Below, one piece after another: positions 13,541 through 24,400 of a stretch of 64,000 bases of DNA; position 1 is the first letter of the stretch, and each line of letters opens with the position of its first letter. The DNA lies in assembly GCA_023159155.1 (NCBI GenBank), contig JAJNNX010000030.1, positions 544,738 to 608,737 on the forward strand, read 5' to 3'. The notes under the pieces were generated by a model. That model saw only the letters and a program-made list of their open reading frames with translations, was not told where the DNA came from and ran no database searches. The position numbers were made by a program, and so were the translations under genes. Source of the DNA: Ustulina deusta. Its lineage: Eukaryota; Ascomycota; Sordariomycetes; Xylariales; Xylariaceae.

Positions 13541-13700
13541 AGTTGAAAATAAGTATATATAGTAGGTGTACAGTATTGTATTATATATTAAGGAACAAGT
13601 CTAGGTACTGTTGGATGAGGTGGTACCTCTACAATATATAGTGGATGCGTGTGGGGCGTAGTACCCAGCCATCTTCTTTACCTGCCTCCCGATTTCCATA
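13541..13700 (-). repeat. LTR of the copia element (upstream LTR in coding orientation)
   Basis: This copy is 160 bp, the same length as 498-657 and alignable without gaps. It is followed by GACAG (13701-13705), which also precedes the other LTR. It keeps more C residues in its right third (CTTTACCTGCCTCCCG) than the left copy, whose same positions are T. Confidence 0.9.
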
Positions 13701-13705
13701 GACAG

Positions 13706-14935
13706 TAATATTGCCTAGGCACACCACCACCCACCTACCAAAGGCTACGACTTACTGAGCCTTCAAAGCACTGATTCACGTGAACCTTAAAGCCTCCCAA
13801 ACCGCCACAGCCCGCTGTCAGGGGCTGGCTGATATTGTCAGTTTTCTTCTTGGGGCCCTTCTTCAGGCCTAAGATTCAACGTGAACCCTATCTATGCGGC
13901 ATTCTTGCCGAAGAGTCATCGGACACCTTATTCGCGTCGGGCTTGTATTAAGGGGGAAGCCCAACTCCTCGCGTAGATTGTCGTCACACCGAAGTCTGCA
14001 TTTATTTCGCAGATGCCTTTGCGAGCGCCGATTCATCGTAGATTGGACCACGCCCCCGCTCCCTCCCGTTCCTGCTGAATCGGGATAGGCGTTTGGTTGT
14101 CGCGGAATTGAGCTTGGGAGCGAATGGACTGTCTTCTCGTAGGCGGATTGCGGGATGGGAATGCGATGAGCCTTGCAGCCCGGTTTCCCCTTCTTAAGGA
14201 ATTGCTTCGCTGGTGGCAATGCCTTTTTTTTTTTCCCGGACCGATACTGCCAATCATGCTTAGATGCGATATCCTATTCTGGCGCCTCACTACGGCTTCA
14301 TCGGGGAGTTCCGAACAACTACGGGAATGGCCGGAAGATTTGACTTAAGCTAGATCCAACCTCGAGTCCGTGCAGTTATTGGAGCAGTTTACATACCTGT
14401 TTTGGACCCTTCGGAAGAGGAAATCACTTGGACTGTGCCAATATCTGATCGTTTGCGAAGGAGGGTTGTTGGCTGGCAAGTGCTGAGCGAAGTATGGGAC
14501 CAAAGAGAAACTGGGATGGCTTCAGTTGTCAGTCAGTGTGTCAACAAATTGGCTTTGGGCGGAATATCACAATGCTTTGTGGTCAAGCTTTTGGTGTTTG
14601 CACCGAAGTCGCGAAGCGAGATCAATGAGGCTTTCTCGGTCGAGGTTTCTCTCGTAAGGCCGAGTGGCTGATGATGTAGCGCTTAGAGCTGCCAATCACC
14701 AACGAGCGTCCGATGATGATTAAAAAAAGCCACGAGAGGTGGTTTTGGGTCGTCTCGACCGACTTAGGTCTGAGGTTGCTGCGAAGGCTCTTGATGGCAT
14801 GGTCAGCCGGTCCGCTAGACTGCCACTCAGTGGGGCGAGGAGAGACTCAGGTCGCAACAACGTTGCTGCGGATCAGGCTTCGCAGAAGGCTTCCTCCTCC
14901 TCTCGCCCACGTTTAGAATTTTCTACTCCGTAGCA
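13706..14935 (+). other. Coding-like sequence without an intact gene
   Basis: Ordinary base composition resumes at 13706, the right half of the locus split by the copia element. Several frames look protein-like but break quickly: an ATG frame at 14124-14348, one at about 14402-14671, and one ending at 14933 with a Ser/Arg-rich tail. They are in different phases, and I found no introns that join them convincingly. An old pseudogene on the plus strand is the simplest reading, but no family was recognised. Confidence 0.3.
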
Positions 14936-16328
14936 AACAACTACCGTAACAGGGATTGATTGGATCAATGATGACTGGGCTCGACGCCCTGAGATAGGAC
15001 TCGGAGGGCTTACTATGTCGGTGGCTATTACTATCTATCTCGAATTTGTCTCAGATCCGGGGGTGTGACCTTTTGGCGGAGGTAAGCAGACTCGGTTGGT
15101 GTTGTTTCGCATAACCTTTCGTTGAGGCGAATGGTTGTAACGGCAGAATTACTACACGAATTAGGTACGTGGCAGTTTCTCTCCCTAATTATCTAGTCCA
15201 TTTTCTTCTAATATACGGTGTAGATAGGTAGACCTTGAACAAATTGCCAACGTTGCGGGTGTACGATATAACGTATGCTATTTTTAGCATACAATGGTTC
15301 CCTGGAGGCTCTCCATTGACCTCTCACCCCGTCAAAGTGAGCCCTATGTCCCTCTTTTGTTCTTTTCTTCATGACAATGCTCATAGAACTTCTAACCCAG
15401 CACCGTCCGAACCGCCTCCCTGCGCAAACAGTAATTAGCGGGTGTCTTGTGTGGTAGATACTGTAAACTTGACCAATATGCAACATCTTTGCACGCAAAC
15501 GTATTCCATCTATCTAGGGATGTCATGAAAGATTAAGTCCCTGGTCAGGCTGAAAAATAAGGCGAAGCGAGCTTGGCGTATTCAGGCGTGCATAGAGCTA
15601 CAGAAGTTTCTCACTTGGTCGAAGTTTTAGACGACTACGGGGCCGTCGTCGTAAAATAAAGGCTTCTAGCAACACCATCGCGTTGCCCGCCCCACCGTGT
15701 CTTCATTTGTTGAGAAATTGTGAGTTTACATTGAAGACCCTATCAAGGCGGACACATGTGCCTTGTTGCATTTAAACTAGCTCCTACAATGGAAATGTAA
15801 TTAGTATATTGGGCACACAGGCCGTAAAATTTGACAAGGTTGGGTTCGGGCTCCGCGCAGGAAGGCAAGGGAGGCGCTAGTGATACTAGAGAAATTTCCA
15901 TGAGGCTCCTTACCAGCCAATTCTTTTGAGGGAGGAATACGCTAGACAACAGAGGCCTGAAGCCGGCTGCGTCATATTTAGCATTGTAATTCTGCAACAT
16001 ACTGTCATTGGAACCGCCGACCAAACGCATAAGGGGCATGACCTAAATTCCCCAAGCTCCATCAAAGTCACAGGAAAGGATACCCAGCACACCATCCTTA
16101 TTGTGGGAATGATATATCAATTTTGGCTGTGCCTAAGTCGAAGGCTCATTGTGAGGGGGCAAAGTGGCGATACGCAGAACATCTTAGACTTCGCACATGT
16201 TGTTAACATGGCAAGGAGTTGATCTATGCTTTAGGCGCCGTCACATGTATCCAAGAGCATTTAGCCTTCGGCGCTTCTGAACCCCCGAGTGCTGATAGGT
16301 TCCCTTAACGACAGTCCCATAGGCGAGA
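14936..16328. other. Intergenic stretch with weak coding-like frames
   Basis: No gene can be supported. The minus strand between about 15743 and 16095 has two overlapping frames of 61 and 98 codons that could be remnants of one gene broken by a frameshift, but neither matches a family I know. Confidence 0.4.
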
Positions 16329-16651
16329 TTAATCGTAAGCCACAGTGCCATCGGGCTGCTTCTTCATTCTTACGCGGCGATGATATCCCTTATTTCTGAG
16401 GACATAATAGTATCCACTCTCAGTGACCCCCCTTTGTTGTGTGAAATCGGGCACCTCCCACCAGGCCCTATAATGGGTTAGAAAACTCTGTAAGGCTTTC
16501 GAATCAAGGGAACTAATTACCCTTCATCAAATTGGTTGGTGATTCTTCCATCGTAATATTGAAACTCGCCAGTAGTACTGATGAAAATACCCATCAGCAC
16601 GCCGCCGATTGTTTTGGTGTAAATAGTGGTACTATCGATTGGTCGTGACAT
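16329..16651 (-). CDS. Small two-exon gene, 89 aa, function unknown
   Basis: Exon 1 runs from the ATG at 16651 to 16521 and exon 2 from 16467 to the TAA at 16329. The 53-nt intron (16468-16520) has a GT donor (GTAATT), a CTAAC branch site (TTTCTAACCC) and a TAG acceptor, and it joins the exons in frame (131 + 139 nt, 90 codons with the stop). The product starts MSRPIDSTT and is mixed hydrophobic and polar, with aromatic clusters (FQYYDG, WWEV, GYYYVL) and a basic stretch near the end (RRVRMKK). The WW and YYY spacing suggests a small beta-rich fold, which is inference. There is no signal peptide or clear membrane segment. I do not recognise the family. Absence of stops across the junction and good splice signals make it more than chance. 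Confidence 0.62.
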
Positions 16652-19163
16652 TGTGCCGGGAGATGTGTCTAATGGATGTAGAATAGAGGGTATGATTGAG
16701 GACTAGGAAAATAATAGGGACAAACTGAATCTAATATAGACAATTCCTGGTGCATGATTTTGCGCCAGCCGATAACATTTAGGACGGGAGCCTCCTCTGT
16801 CTTGTGGAAGGTAGGTTATGGGTGTTCCATGTCGCAAGTGTACCAGGCCAGGTGAATCGTGAACACACGTGGTTGCGCAAATAGTCTAACAACTATTTTA
16901 TTTGTTCTAGAAGTAGTCACACGACAGAGAGCCAAAGCAAGGGGTTAGAAAGGGCTAATTGCCACTCTCACGGAGGTGTGGAGTTGCGGTCAATCGAAGG
17001 AAGAGGACCAGTGCACATTCCAGGCGTGATCACCAGAGGTGTATTCAGATGATCTAAGGTCTAAGTTCTAGTTACAACATAGGAAATAAAACAAGCTATT
17101 TATATATGGGATCTCTCGGAGTAGCATTGATCCGCTCTCATGGATCACTCACATCCACCTCTCCGTAACAGCACGCATCAATCCTAGATACGTGGAAGAG
17201 AATGTTTTCGGTCTTGCAGAAAGCGATAGTTGGACTTATACCTGCTCCATAGCCCGATCACACCACGCCTGTTCGTGCAATGCTGCCCAGACATGCGCAA
17301 CTACCTTGCCGCTAGCGGTTGTAGTACACGGGAGGCTTCTACAAACTGGCCTGTGTATGGCGAGTGGCCCCACGGATCACGGATGTTCAAGCGCCATGCG
17401 TTTTCTCCGAGGATGAACAGAGGCCAACGAACGTGTAACTAAACATGGTGAGCCCAGAGAAGGCTGTTTCTAGCTCGCCGAAATCGGTCGCCATTCATTT
17501 TAAAATGATCCTATTGGCAGAGAATTCGCCTGAGCGGTGTTCATAGTGGGCGGAGGCAACATCTGTTGTGCCTTGGGAGGGAGGTGTGGTATACGCGTGT
17601 CTTAATTTCTTTACACATGACCAGCCTAGCACACGTTTAATTACCTTTACGATTGCCATCTGAATTGGTGCCCTGTCGACTGTTCTAGCCACTAGTAGAA
17701 TCTACTATGTTCTTAGATGAGGAAGAGTCCGCTCTTCGGATATTAGTCAGCTTGTGTTGTAAAAATTGGGTTGGCCAGCGAGTCTAGATGGTCCTGTTTG
17801 CCTGCATGTTATCATCTTTTCCTATGGATAACCATGTTAAGCGCGGGGCTAACCTAAATGTGGCGTCGCTTTAAGAGGCGGTTAGATGTCTGCTGCTTCG
17901 TTTCAGCCACAGCACTCTGGCCCTACTCAAAGAACCGTGTTATAAGAATAGGGAGCGGCTACACAATAATTATATCATACAACTGAATGTGGAATAAGAA
18001 CCAAGAGGATGGGAGTATTTGTGTCTTCTTGTTCTTGACCTCTGTCTCCGAGGAGTTCCTCCCGGGGGAGTCCGTCGTGGCCAAAGCATTCTTCGTGAGT
18101 ATCACGTACTTTTTGTATTCGCCCTTCTCCCATCTAGTTATGGGCTTACACCTGTGATCTAGCGATACCTTACGTATAGATTAGCATGAAGATTATGCTA
18201 AAAGTGAACTGTATCAAGGAGTCACTCCATGTGCTGCACAAGGTGAAGGGGCACAAAGGGGCACAGACGTCTTAATTATGTATATAATGAAGTCTTCCAA
18301 CCTTACTCGTGAAGTAGTCAAGCTAAATATAACGTCCATATATCACTCATTCGGCAAGACCACAACGTTGCCGAGTTGCCTTTTTGATGGTCCACGCTCC
18401 GCACTCTGTTCGTCGTGATCTATTTTGCCCCTATAAATATTTCTTAGACAAGCACCAAAATCCACAACTTGCTGTCAAATGAGATGTGTCATTGATCCTA
18501 AATAAGTGAGCGTTTTTGGCTTGTCGTTGGTTCTTGAAGAAACATTATGCCTAAAAGTTACATCGAGTTGAGCCCCGCAGGCTTTATTCCTATGGGCGGC
18601 TTTCTTTACATCTCCCGGTGTTACTGGAGCCTCCAAACGAGAGTTCTAGCCACATCCATCTAGATATCTGAACTCATTTCCGTATTTTACTAACGTGGGT
18701 AATTTATCTACAAAATCCTCAAAGTCTGACGGAATTAAACTCTTTCTACCACAATACTGAGCACTCAGTACACGGGTTTCACTCCAGCAGCCTTTGGTGG
18801 GGGGGTAGACCAGGAAGCAAGTAGGTAGCTGCCAAGGAAGTTTACTTGCTCACTTTCCTACTACACTGACACCTTTCCATTCAGCAGAGAGCTACTTGAA
18901 GAGGCAGGAGAGATGACACAACCTGCCGATGTGATGACGTGATACGAGTTGCCTTAGATTCCTAGGGTAGGTAGCTGGAATGGTACACAGGTCAAGCTTA
19001 GCTCCAGGGATAGATTCATAAGATTAAACTAGACAGAAAACAAGACAAAGCATAATGCGCAGTGGTTCATGCTCCTAAATAGCTACGGCGATAACAGAAT
19101 TGAAGCTATATGTGAGGCAGGTCTAACAACATCGTTACATAAGGGACAACGTGTCATTTCATT
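16652..19163. other. Intergenic stretch with short coding-like fragments
   Basis: About 2.5 kb with no supportable gene. Notable pieces are a 56-codon plus-strand ATG frame at 17987-18157 (hydrophobic, containing FLFLTSV) and a plus-strand frame near 17230-17442 containing DLYLLHSP, which resembles an aldo/keto reductase motif but has no further support. A 10-bp tandem (AAGGGGCACA twice) lies near 18245-18265. No tRNA or other RNA gene was recognised. Confidence 0.45.
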
Positions 19164-19795
19164 CTAACCCTCAGCATTACAGCGTAAATCCAGGATTGCC
19201 AAAGCCGATCCCGTTGGTTGGATTACGGACCTTAGAACGAATCTGCTGCCTGCTTCAGAGAACAGAACTCTCCAGTCATTGGCTGTCCAGTCACGGGCAT
19301 TGAAAAGGGCCATCATATTTAAATCAGCAGCCCTGTTGGTCCCCAGTGAGCACATGATACGAAAAGTCGGGTAATAGACAATTGTTACCGAAGCCGAGTC
19401 TCCTTCCATAATGAAATAGCGTCAGCTCTGGCAGACATGCCTCTTAGATGATAATCCGTGCGTTGTGCTTCAACACCGGTATCAATGCTCTGAGAATGAC
19501 CATACCTGTTTCTCCATTAGGATTGACCCCATTACAGCAGAAAACCTGAAAGGAGCTAGTTCTCATAGAACTTTCAAGCTTGTCGGACCTTGCGCAGAGA
19601 TTAATATCAACGAAACATACTAGATTGGGATCTGTGTTAGCAGACATATAAGCTAGCTTCCACAGAGCATAAGAAAAGATCTGTCATTTTCTGCGCTTTG
19701 AACGACTTTCTCTTTATTTTGAACCAGAACCTTTAATTCTGGGACGCTTTTTGGCCAGTTGGATTGCGAAATTTCCTCGAAACCCTATCAAGGAA
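19164..19795 (-). pseudogene. O-methyltransferase relic (C-terminal SAM-dependent domain)
   Basis: Three pieces in family order can be read on the minus strand, in shifting frames. The first is a glycine/SAM-pocket region near 19795-19735 (GFRGNFAIQLAKK, like the usual VDVGG.RG..AI.LA). After a one-base shift comes KVLVQNKEKVVQSAEND near 19728-19680. Further on come ILRALIPVLKHNARIII (ending at a TAA at 19444-19446) and, in a different phase, DLNMMALFNARD...DWRVLFSEAGSRFVLRSVIQPTGSA, ending at 19164. These match the C-terminal half of fungal secondary-metabolite O-methyltransferases (PF00891 type). The part between the second and third pieces is not recognisable. Frameshifts and the stop make it non-functional. 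The decay is not the extreme A/T conversion seen in the flanking blocks. It may be left from a lost biosynthetic cluster (inference). Confidence 0.6.
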
Positions 19796-20501
19796 TATAT
19801 CACACCTACCCTATAAGAGTGGATATAGCAGGATTCTGTATATATAAAAATGTGAGCGACGCCTCCCTAAATATTTAGGAGGGTTCAGGAATCAATTGAC
19901 CGCTCTATTGAGCCCTAACTACTACCTACCTACTTCCTGACTGCAGATAGGTCGCTCTATTCACTCTGAGACATCCACCTCTGAGAATAGCCTGCCATCC
20001 TGTGTCACAAATGGTCGCACAGACAAATACTTCTGTAATGCGGATAGGGGGCTGGAAGCTACCTAGGTACCTATCGGCGCTAAGGTTGCGTATAGAAGCA
20101 CTGATATTTATGGCAATAAATTGTAACACGTAGTGGTTTCGATAAGCAAACGCCAAAGCTAGGTCTAGTTATTCAGTAGAGTATAGCTATATTCTAAGAG
20201 CTTGCAGTAATTACAGATTGAGTTGTGCCCAATATCCCCTTCAGCTATCCTTGGGCTAAAAGGCTCCTGACAGTTCTAGAGCCAACTCGACCAAAAAAGT
20301 TGATATACTGTCCCCCCCCCTCCTTTTTTTTTTCTTCCTTTTTCCCTTTTCACTTTTCCCCTCCTCTCTCGCACCCCTCAGAAGCTAAAATATGTCGCCG
20401 CCGTGTGAGAATCCTCGCAAAGTTCGTATACGGGCGTTTGGCAGCGGCAACTAACTTCTCGAGATGATAACGGATCCTAGCTTGAAACAGCCTCGACTGA
20501 C
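19796..20501. other. Intergenic stretch with a pyrimidine-rich tract
   Basis: No gene is supported. A long plus-strand pyrimidine tract (about 20310-20378) precedes the small candidate gene at 20502 and resembles the CT-rich runs in many fungal promoters. A short ATG frame lies between it and 20450. Confidence 0.45.
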
Positions 20502-20771
20502 ATGAGGGCTAAGAATCAACGCAACATATATGCTTCCAACGATGACGATCTTAACATCTTGGGCCGGATAGGCGTGGATGATAGCGTGATCAGCTTGGCC
20601 GTGAAGAATGGAAAGAAGAGTTCGGCTAGAGAGGCGGTATTATGGGGAAGCTGCTTGATAGAGTATGTCGAGAACTCTTTACAACTCTGCTAATTTTGTT
20701 GTTTTAGCTGTTGTTATCGGATTGTTTATAGCTGTTTCGTGTTACTGGTCGAATCTATTTCTTATATTTGA
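20502..20771 (+). CDS. Candidate two-exon gene, 74 aa, function unknown
   Basis: Exon 1 is 20502-20662 and exon 2 is 20708-20771. The 45-nt intron (20663-20707) has a GTATGT donor, a TGCTAAT branch site and a TTTTAG acceptor, all good fungal signals, and joining it keeps the frame (225 nt, 75 codons with the stop). Exon 1 encodes a mostly polar N-terminus (NDDDLNILGRIG, then KNGKKSSAREA). Exon 2 adds a short hydrophobic tail (YSCFVLLVESISYI) that could insert in a membrane. Without splicing, exon 1 ends a few codons after the donor. No family is recognised. The pyrimidine-rich tract upstream supports transcription in this direction. A chance frame remains possible. Confidence 0.4.
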
Positions 20772-21033
20772 GAGATACAGTGCGATATGTACGTGTATAC
20801 GTATAAGAGGCAAGGAAATTACATATTATCGTTATGGTTATAACTATAGGCGCTTCCAAATTCACACAATTCAACCCAACCCTCCGGCCATATTAGATCA
20901 AGATCAACTCTTCCATGTACAATTCATGACCCCTTCACCAATAGAACTACATATTAGGGTAAGACTCTTCATAGCCGCCACAACTTCCTAATGGCGATTG
21001 GTTAATCATCTAGTTATTCATTAGTGCATCATA

Positions 21034-21446
21034 CTAACTTCGGAAATTTGCTGGCTCGTCGCACCATAGTTGATCTGGCTGAGTGTTAGTCATCACGATG
21101 TCTCTCTAGCCCACACTTCTTGTCTTCACTACTTACATTGAGAAACTCGTTATCCTCGGTGATCTGGTTATTGCTACCGATCGTGTTTCCATTTCCGTTG
21201 TTGTTTCCATTGTCGTTTCCGTTATGGCTTCCGACACCATTGCCGACCGCGGGATTGTTCTGGGCATCTTTTTCGAGGGTCAGGGCTCTCCATGGGACTG
21301 TCACTCGCCCCCCCACTAGACTTACTATTGCCAATGTCATTGAAAGAGTTTTCGAGATTGGGCCATTCACTATCCTTTTGTTCAAAAGGAGCTGCTGCGA
21401 CGATAGCGGCAAGAAACAGGGAGACGGCAAGATATCTGATCTGCAT
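21034..21446 (-). CDS. Small secreted Asn/Gly-rich protein, 98 aa, three exons
   Basis: The exons are 21446-21326, 21267-21137 and 21078-21034. Both introns are 58 nt. Intron 1 has a GTAAGT donor, CTGAC branch site and AAAAG acceptor; intron 2 has a GTAAGT donor, CTAAC branch site and CTCAG acceptor. The spliced frame is 297 nt ending in TAG. The N-terminus (MQIRYLAVSLFLAAIV, then AAAPF) is a clear signal peptide with an Ala-x-Ala type cleavage site. The mature part begins acidic (EQKDSEWPNLEN), passes through a low-complexity Asn/Gly/Asp tract, then NTIGSNNQITEDNEFLN, and ends PDQLWCDEPANFRS. It has a single Cys. The size, secretion signal and nearness to RIP-affected blocks fit a candidate effector or cell-surface protein, which is inference. 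If intron 2 were retained, an alternative C-terminus (VSSEDKK...) ends at about 21086. Confidence 0.75.
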
Positions 21447-24400
21447 TTTCTCCTATGGTGCTGACTGAACTGTACTTCCGGAAATTAACACGGACAACTG
21501 AGGATGGCAATAAGGTAAGTGTGATGAGAGGAGAATCAAGTAGCTTTTATCGCTATTTAGGGAGACGCACACGCGCCATTCTGGACCTCTCTGCGGCTGG
21601 TCTATCGAGCATTTAGTCATTTCGCACCAGCTTGAATGACTATCGTCATTTCGGGTGCGCTTGTAACTGTACGTCAATCCATGGTTCTGTAATATAAATC
21701 TAACCTTATTGATCTTACTACAATCAACTTGTTGCTCCACTATCTACCTACATTGGTAATAACTGTTGCATGGTATTGAGCCACGTTTGGCCAATTGCTC
21801 AGGGCCTGTCGCCAGGCAGATACATACTGTGATGAAAAGGTGAGGGGTTCAGGAATCGTCTAGCAGGACGTGGACCTGGCCCGAAACAAAATAGATGAGC
21901 GAATGACCTGCACGTAGTACATCTGCACACAAATATCTCCAACATATAGATTCATGATCCTTGCATGTGATGTGCAATATCCGTATTGTCAACAGCATTG
22001 GCATGCAACAAGTCTTGGGAAGCATCCTAAGCATCAATATACATGTAGGTACAGGGTATAACACTAGGTGGGATGAGGGAAGCTGAAAAGGGAAATCCCC
22101 GGCAGAAAGGGGGACCCAAGTAGCGTAGATCGGACCTAAATTTACTATCTAGGTTAGGTGAGATAGATCTACTGGTAAACTATTTGCATCTCATTTTGCT
22201 AGGGCTAGGTAGATCATTGAGGACTAAATCACACGTCTAGCATATCACAGCATCAACGGCCAAAATCTTATTTGAACGCAAGGCTAACTTCCATTGACCA
22301 CACACCATTCTAAGATTTAAGAAATAACTAAGGAGATCGTCATCTGGAGTTGTCGATAGTACCCAGATATCCGATTCCTCTCACCCTGAAGGATGCCAAG
22401 AGCGCATTTGTTGCTGAAGGCATTGAGCAATCCTCAACACCTGCATTTATTCCTTCAATCTTCCGTTTGCAAATACATCTTATTCCCCGTTCCGCTTTTT
22501 TCCCCACCGAATCGAAATCTCGCATATAGAGTTCAAAGACTGCCTACAGCGTCGCCAGGTTGACGTTAACGGATGATGAACATCACATTTTCTTCCTCTC
22601 GTCAGGAACACCATCATTATTGGGCCCAAAATCAGGACGAGAAAAGAGGCTCCGCCACTCTTATCTCACTGTAGTTCGTCTTCTAGTAGGAAATACACAG
22701 AGGCGAAGTAACTCTTATCAACTCAGTGTTGTGACTAGCATTCTTACTGTTTGTTACCTTGGTAGCTTTGCAGCTCGCACAGTGTTCTTTTAGTATCAAG
22801 TGTTTCTCGACACGATGCACAATGCGCCGGTAGATATTACACCGCCCCAAGAGCCTAATATTGTATCTAAATAAAAAAAGAGCTTTGCATGGAAGCCTTT
22901 AGGGCTGGAAGTTTTAGGACCTAGAAATGAAGTGTTTGCCATGCAGTTAATCGCGATGCCTTTCACCAAGTCGTTCTCCATTCAATGGGGTTGGCGATGT
23001 TGACCCTAGGTGTGTATACGACCTAAATGAGCCGGCGTTGACAAGGGTGAAGAGGCGATGGCCCCCGGGGACCGGGCAAGCCTCCGGACGGCTTTCTTTC
23101 ACCCATTCCGGCTCGTCAGGGTCTCCATAGGTGGATCCCCTAGTAGATGTTTTTTTGTACTGTGGTATTGTTCTATCGGATGTACTATACAGTAAGGCAA
23201 GTTCTTCTAGGTTGAAGCGCACTGTAGGATTCGAACATATAAATTGCCGACAACAGGCTATGCTTGGCGCATTCGGAAGCAGTCTGCTCGGTACTTCAGC
23301 AGTGTACGTAGCAGCAAAACAACGTCAGGTGGAAAAGTCCGCAAGCATAGAACATCAATAACCAACAACAGGTATGGTAGCAAAACAACATCATTGCGTT
23401 GGAATTGAATGGAAATCATTTGAAAGGATTGCATGCTAGGGCATAATGTACATGCATAGTCCGAGCAGTAGATCCGTTACTACCTACCATTGGATGTTTA
23501 CAGTGAGGTACCTACTAGTTAGGTAGGCTGGTATGCAATGCAATGCAACCGACCTGCGACCAGATAGCGCTGTTAGAACCCAAACATAAGGTCTTACCTA
23601 CTTATCCCCCCTCAATTGAAGGCGCATGTCACCCGGGGTATACGTCAGCGGCTGTACAATGCATATAACTACCCGGACGTAACGTATGCGGGTAATTAAT
23701 AAAGCCTTGCTGCCCTCAGCAAGCCCACCAGTCTGTCTCCAACAGCGCATATTCCAATATAGCCGCAATAACCTTCGTATTCGTACAATAGGTCTGGCCG
23801 TAATATGGGTTAGCCGTAGCCTTCGCGAGGGGACCAGGTCGAAGGTCTAGCGAAGTTTCGAACACGGGAAAAACACGACTAAATGGGTGTACACTGGGCT
23901 GCATATAGTTAAAAAAAGAATGTAAAATAAAACGGCGCTATAATTATACTAGTTATAGCAACAACGATATATAATACCCTCCATGATAAAAAACCCACAA
24001 AAGTTACGTCCATCTTATAGCCCTGTGACATCTCGTTAGATACTAGGTCCGTATCCTCCTCGGTAAAGATATGGCGCTGGTTAAAATTATATCTCAGCGC
24101 AAAGAGGTCACTGTCACACTATATGTTTAGCAACGCCAACTCAGTTCCCAAAACTAAGTTTTTTGCGGTGTTTGGCACGATCAAAGATACCTACAGTCTC
24201 CACCTTCTTAGCGTCTCAACTTGGTCTGGCCTTTCAAACGGCTGGCTACCTAGGTATACGGTAGTTTCAGATGACCATGAGGGGGAATGTGGAAGCTTGG
24301 CTAGATGGGTCACGACGTTACGGTATGATAGAAAAAAAGAAAAAGAGAAAGGAGATATATAAAAGCCCGTCAAAATTGTATGATTTTATCTTTAATGGGG

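Larger units (their letters stand above)
498..13700 (-). mobile_element. RIP-degraded Ty1/copia LTR retrotransposon, split by a nested chromovirus
   Basis: Two 160-bp direct repeats (498-657 and 13541-13700) bound the element, and GACAG occurs just outside both ends (493-497 and 13701-13705). The coding strand is minus. A copia-type integrase tail lies at 3658-3936, and the reverse-transcriptase active-site counterpart at 2761-2778 reads YINNLL where the family has YVDDLL. Removing the nested element (4410-10567 plus one 5-bp duplication) leaves about 7 kb, long for a copia element but not unusual once degenerate. The body is extremely A/T rich and full of stops. The outer LTR edges read AG...TA instead of TG...CA, and because CCATAGACAG occurs at both edges the exact boundary could slide by a few bases. 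Confidence 0.88.

Noticed and set aside
17192..17442. Aldo/keto reductase remnant (DLYLLHSP)
   Set aside because: Only eight residues match; the sequence before and after does not follow the family.
17987..18157. A 56-codon plus-strand frame as a gene
   Set aside because: It is short, has no family, and lacks good splice or promoter evidence; kept only as a note in the intergenic entry.
23215..23245. B-box-like sequence on the minus strand
   Set aside because: The flanking stem does not pair and no tRNA fold can be built.
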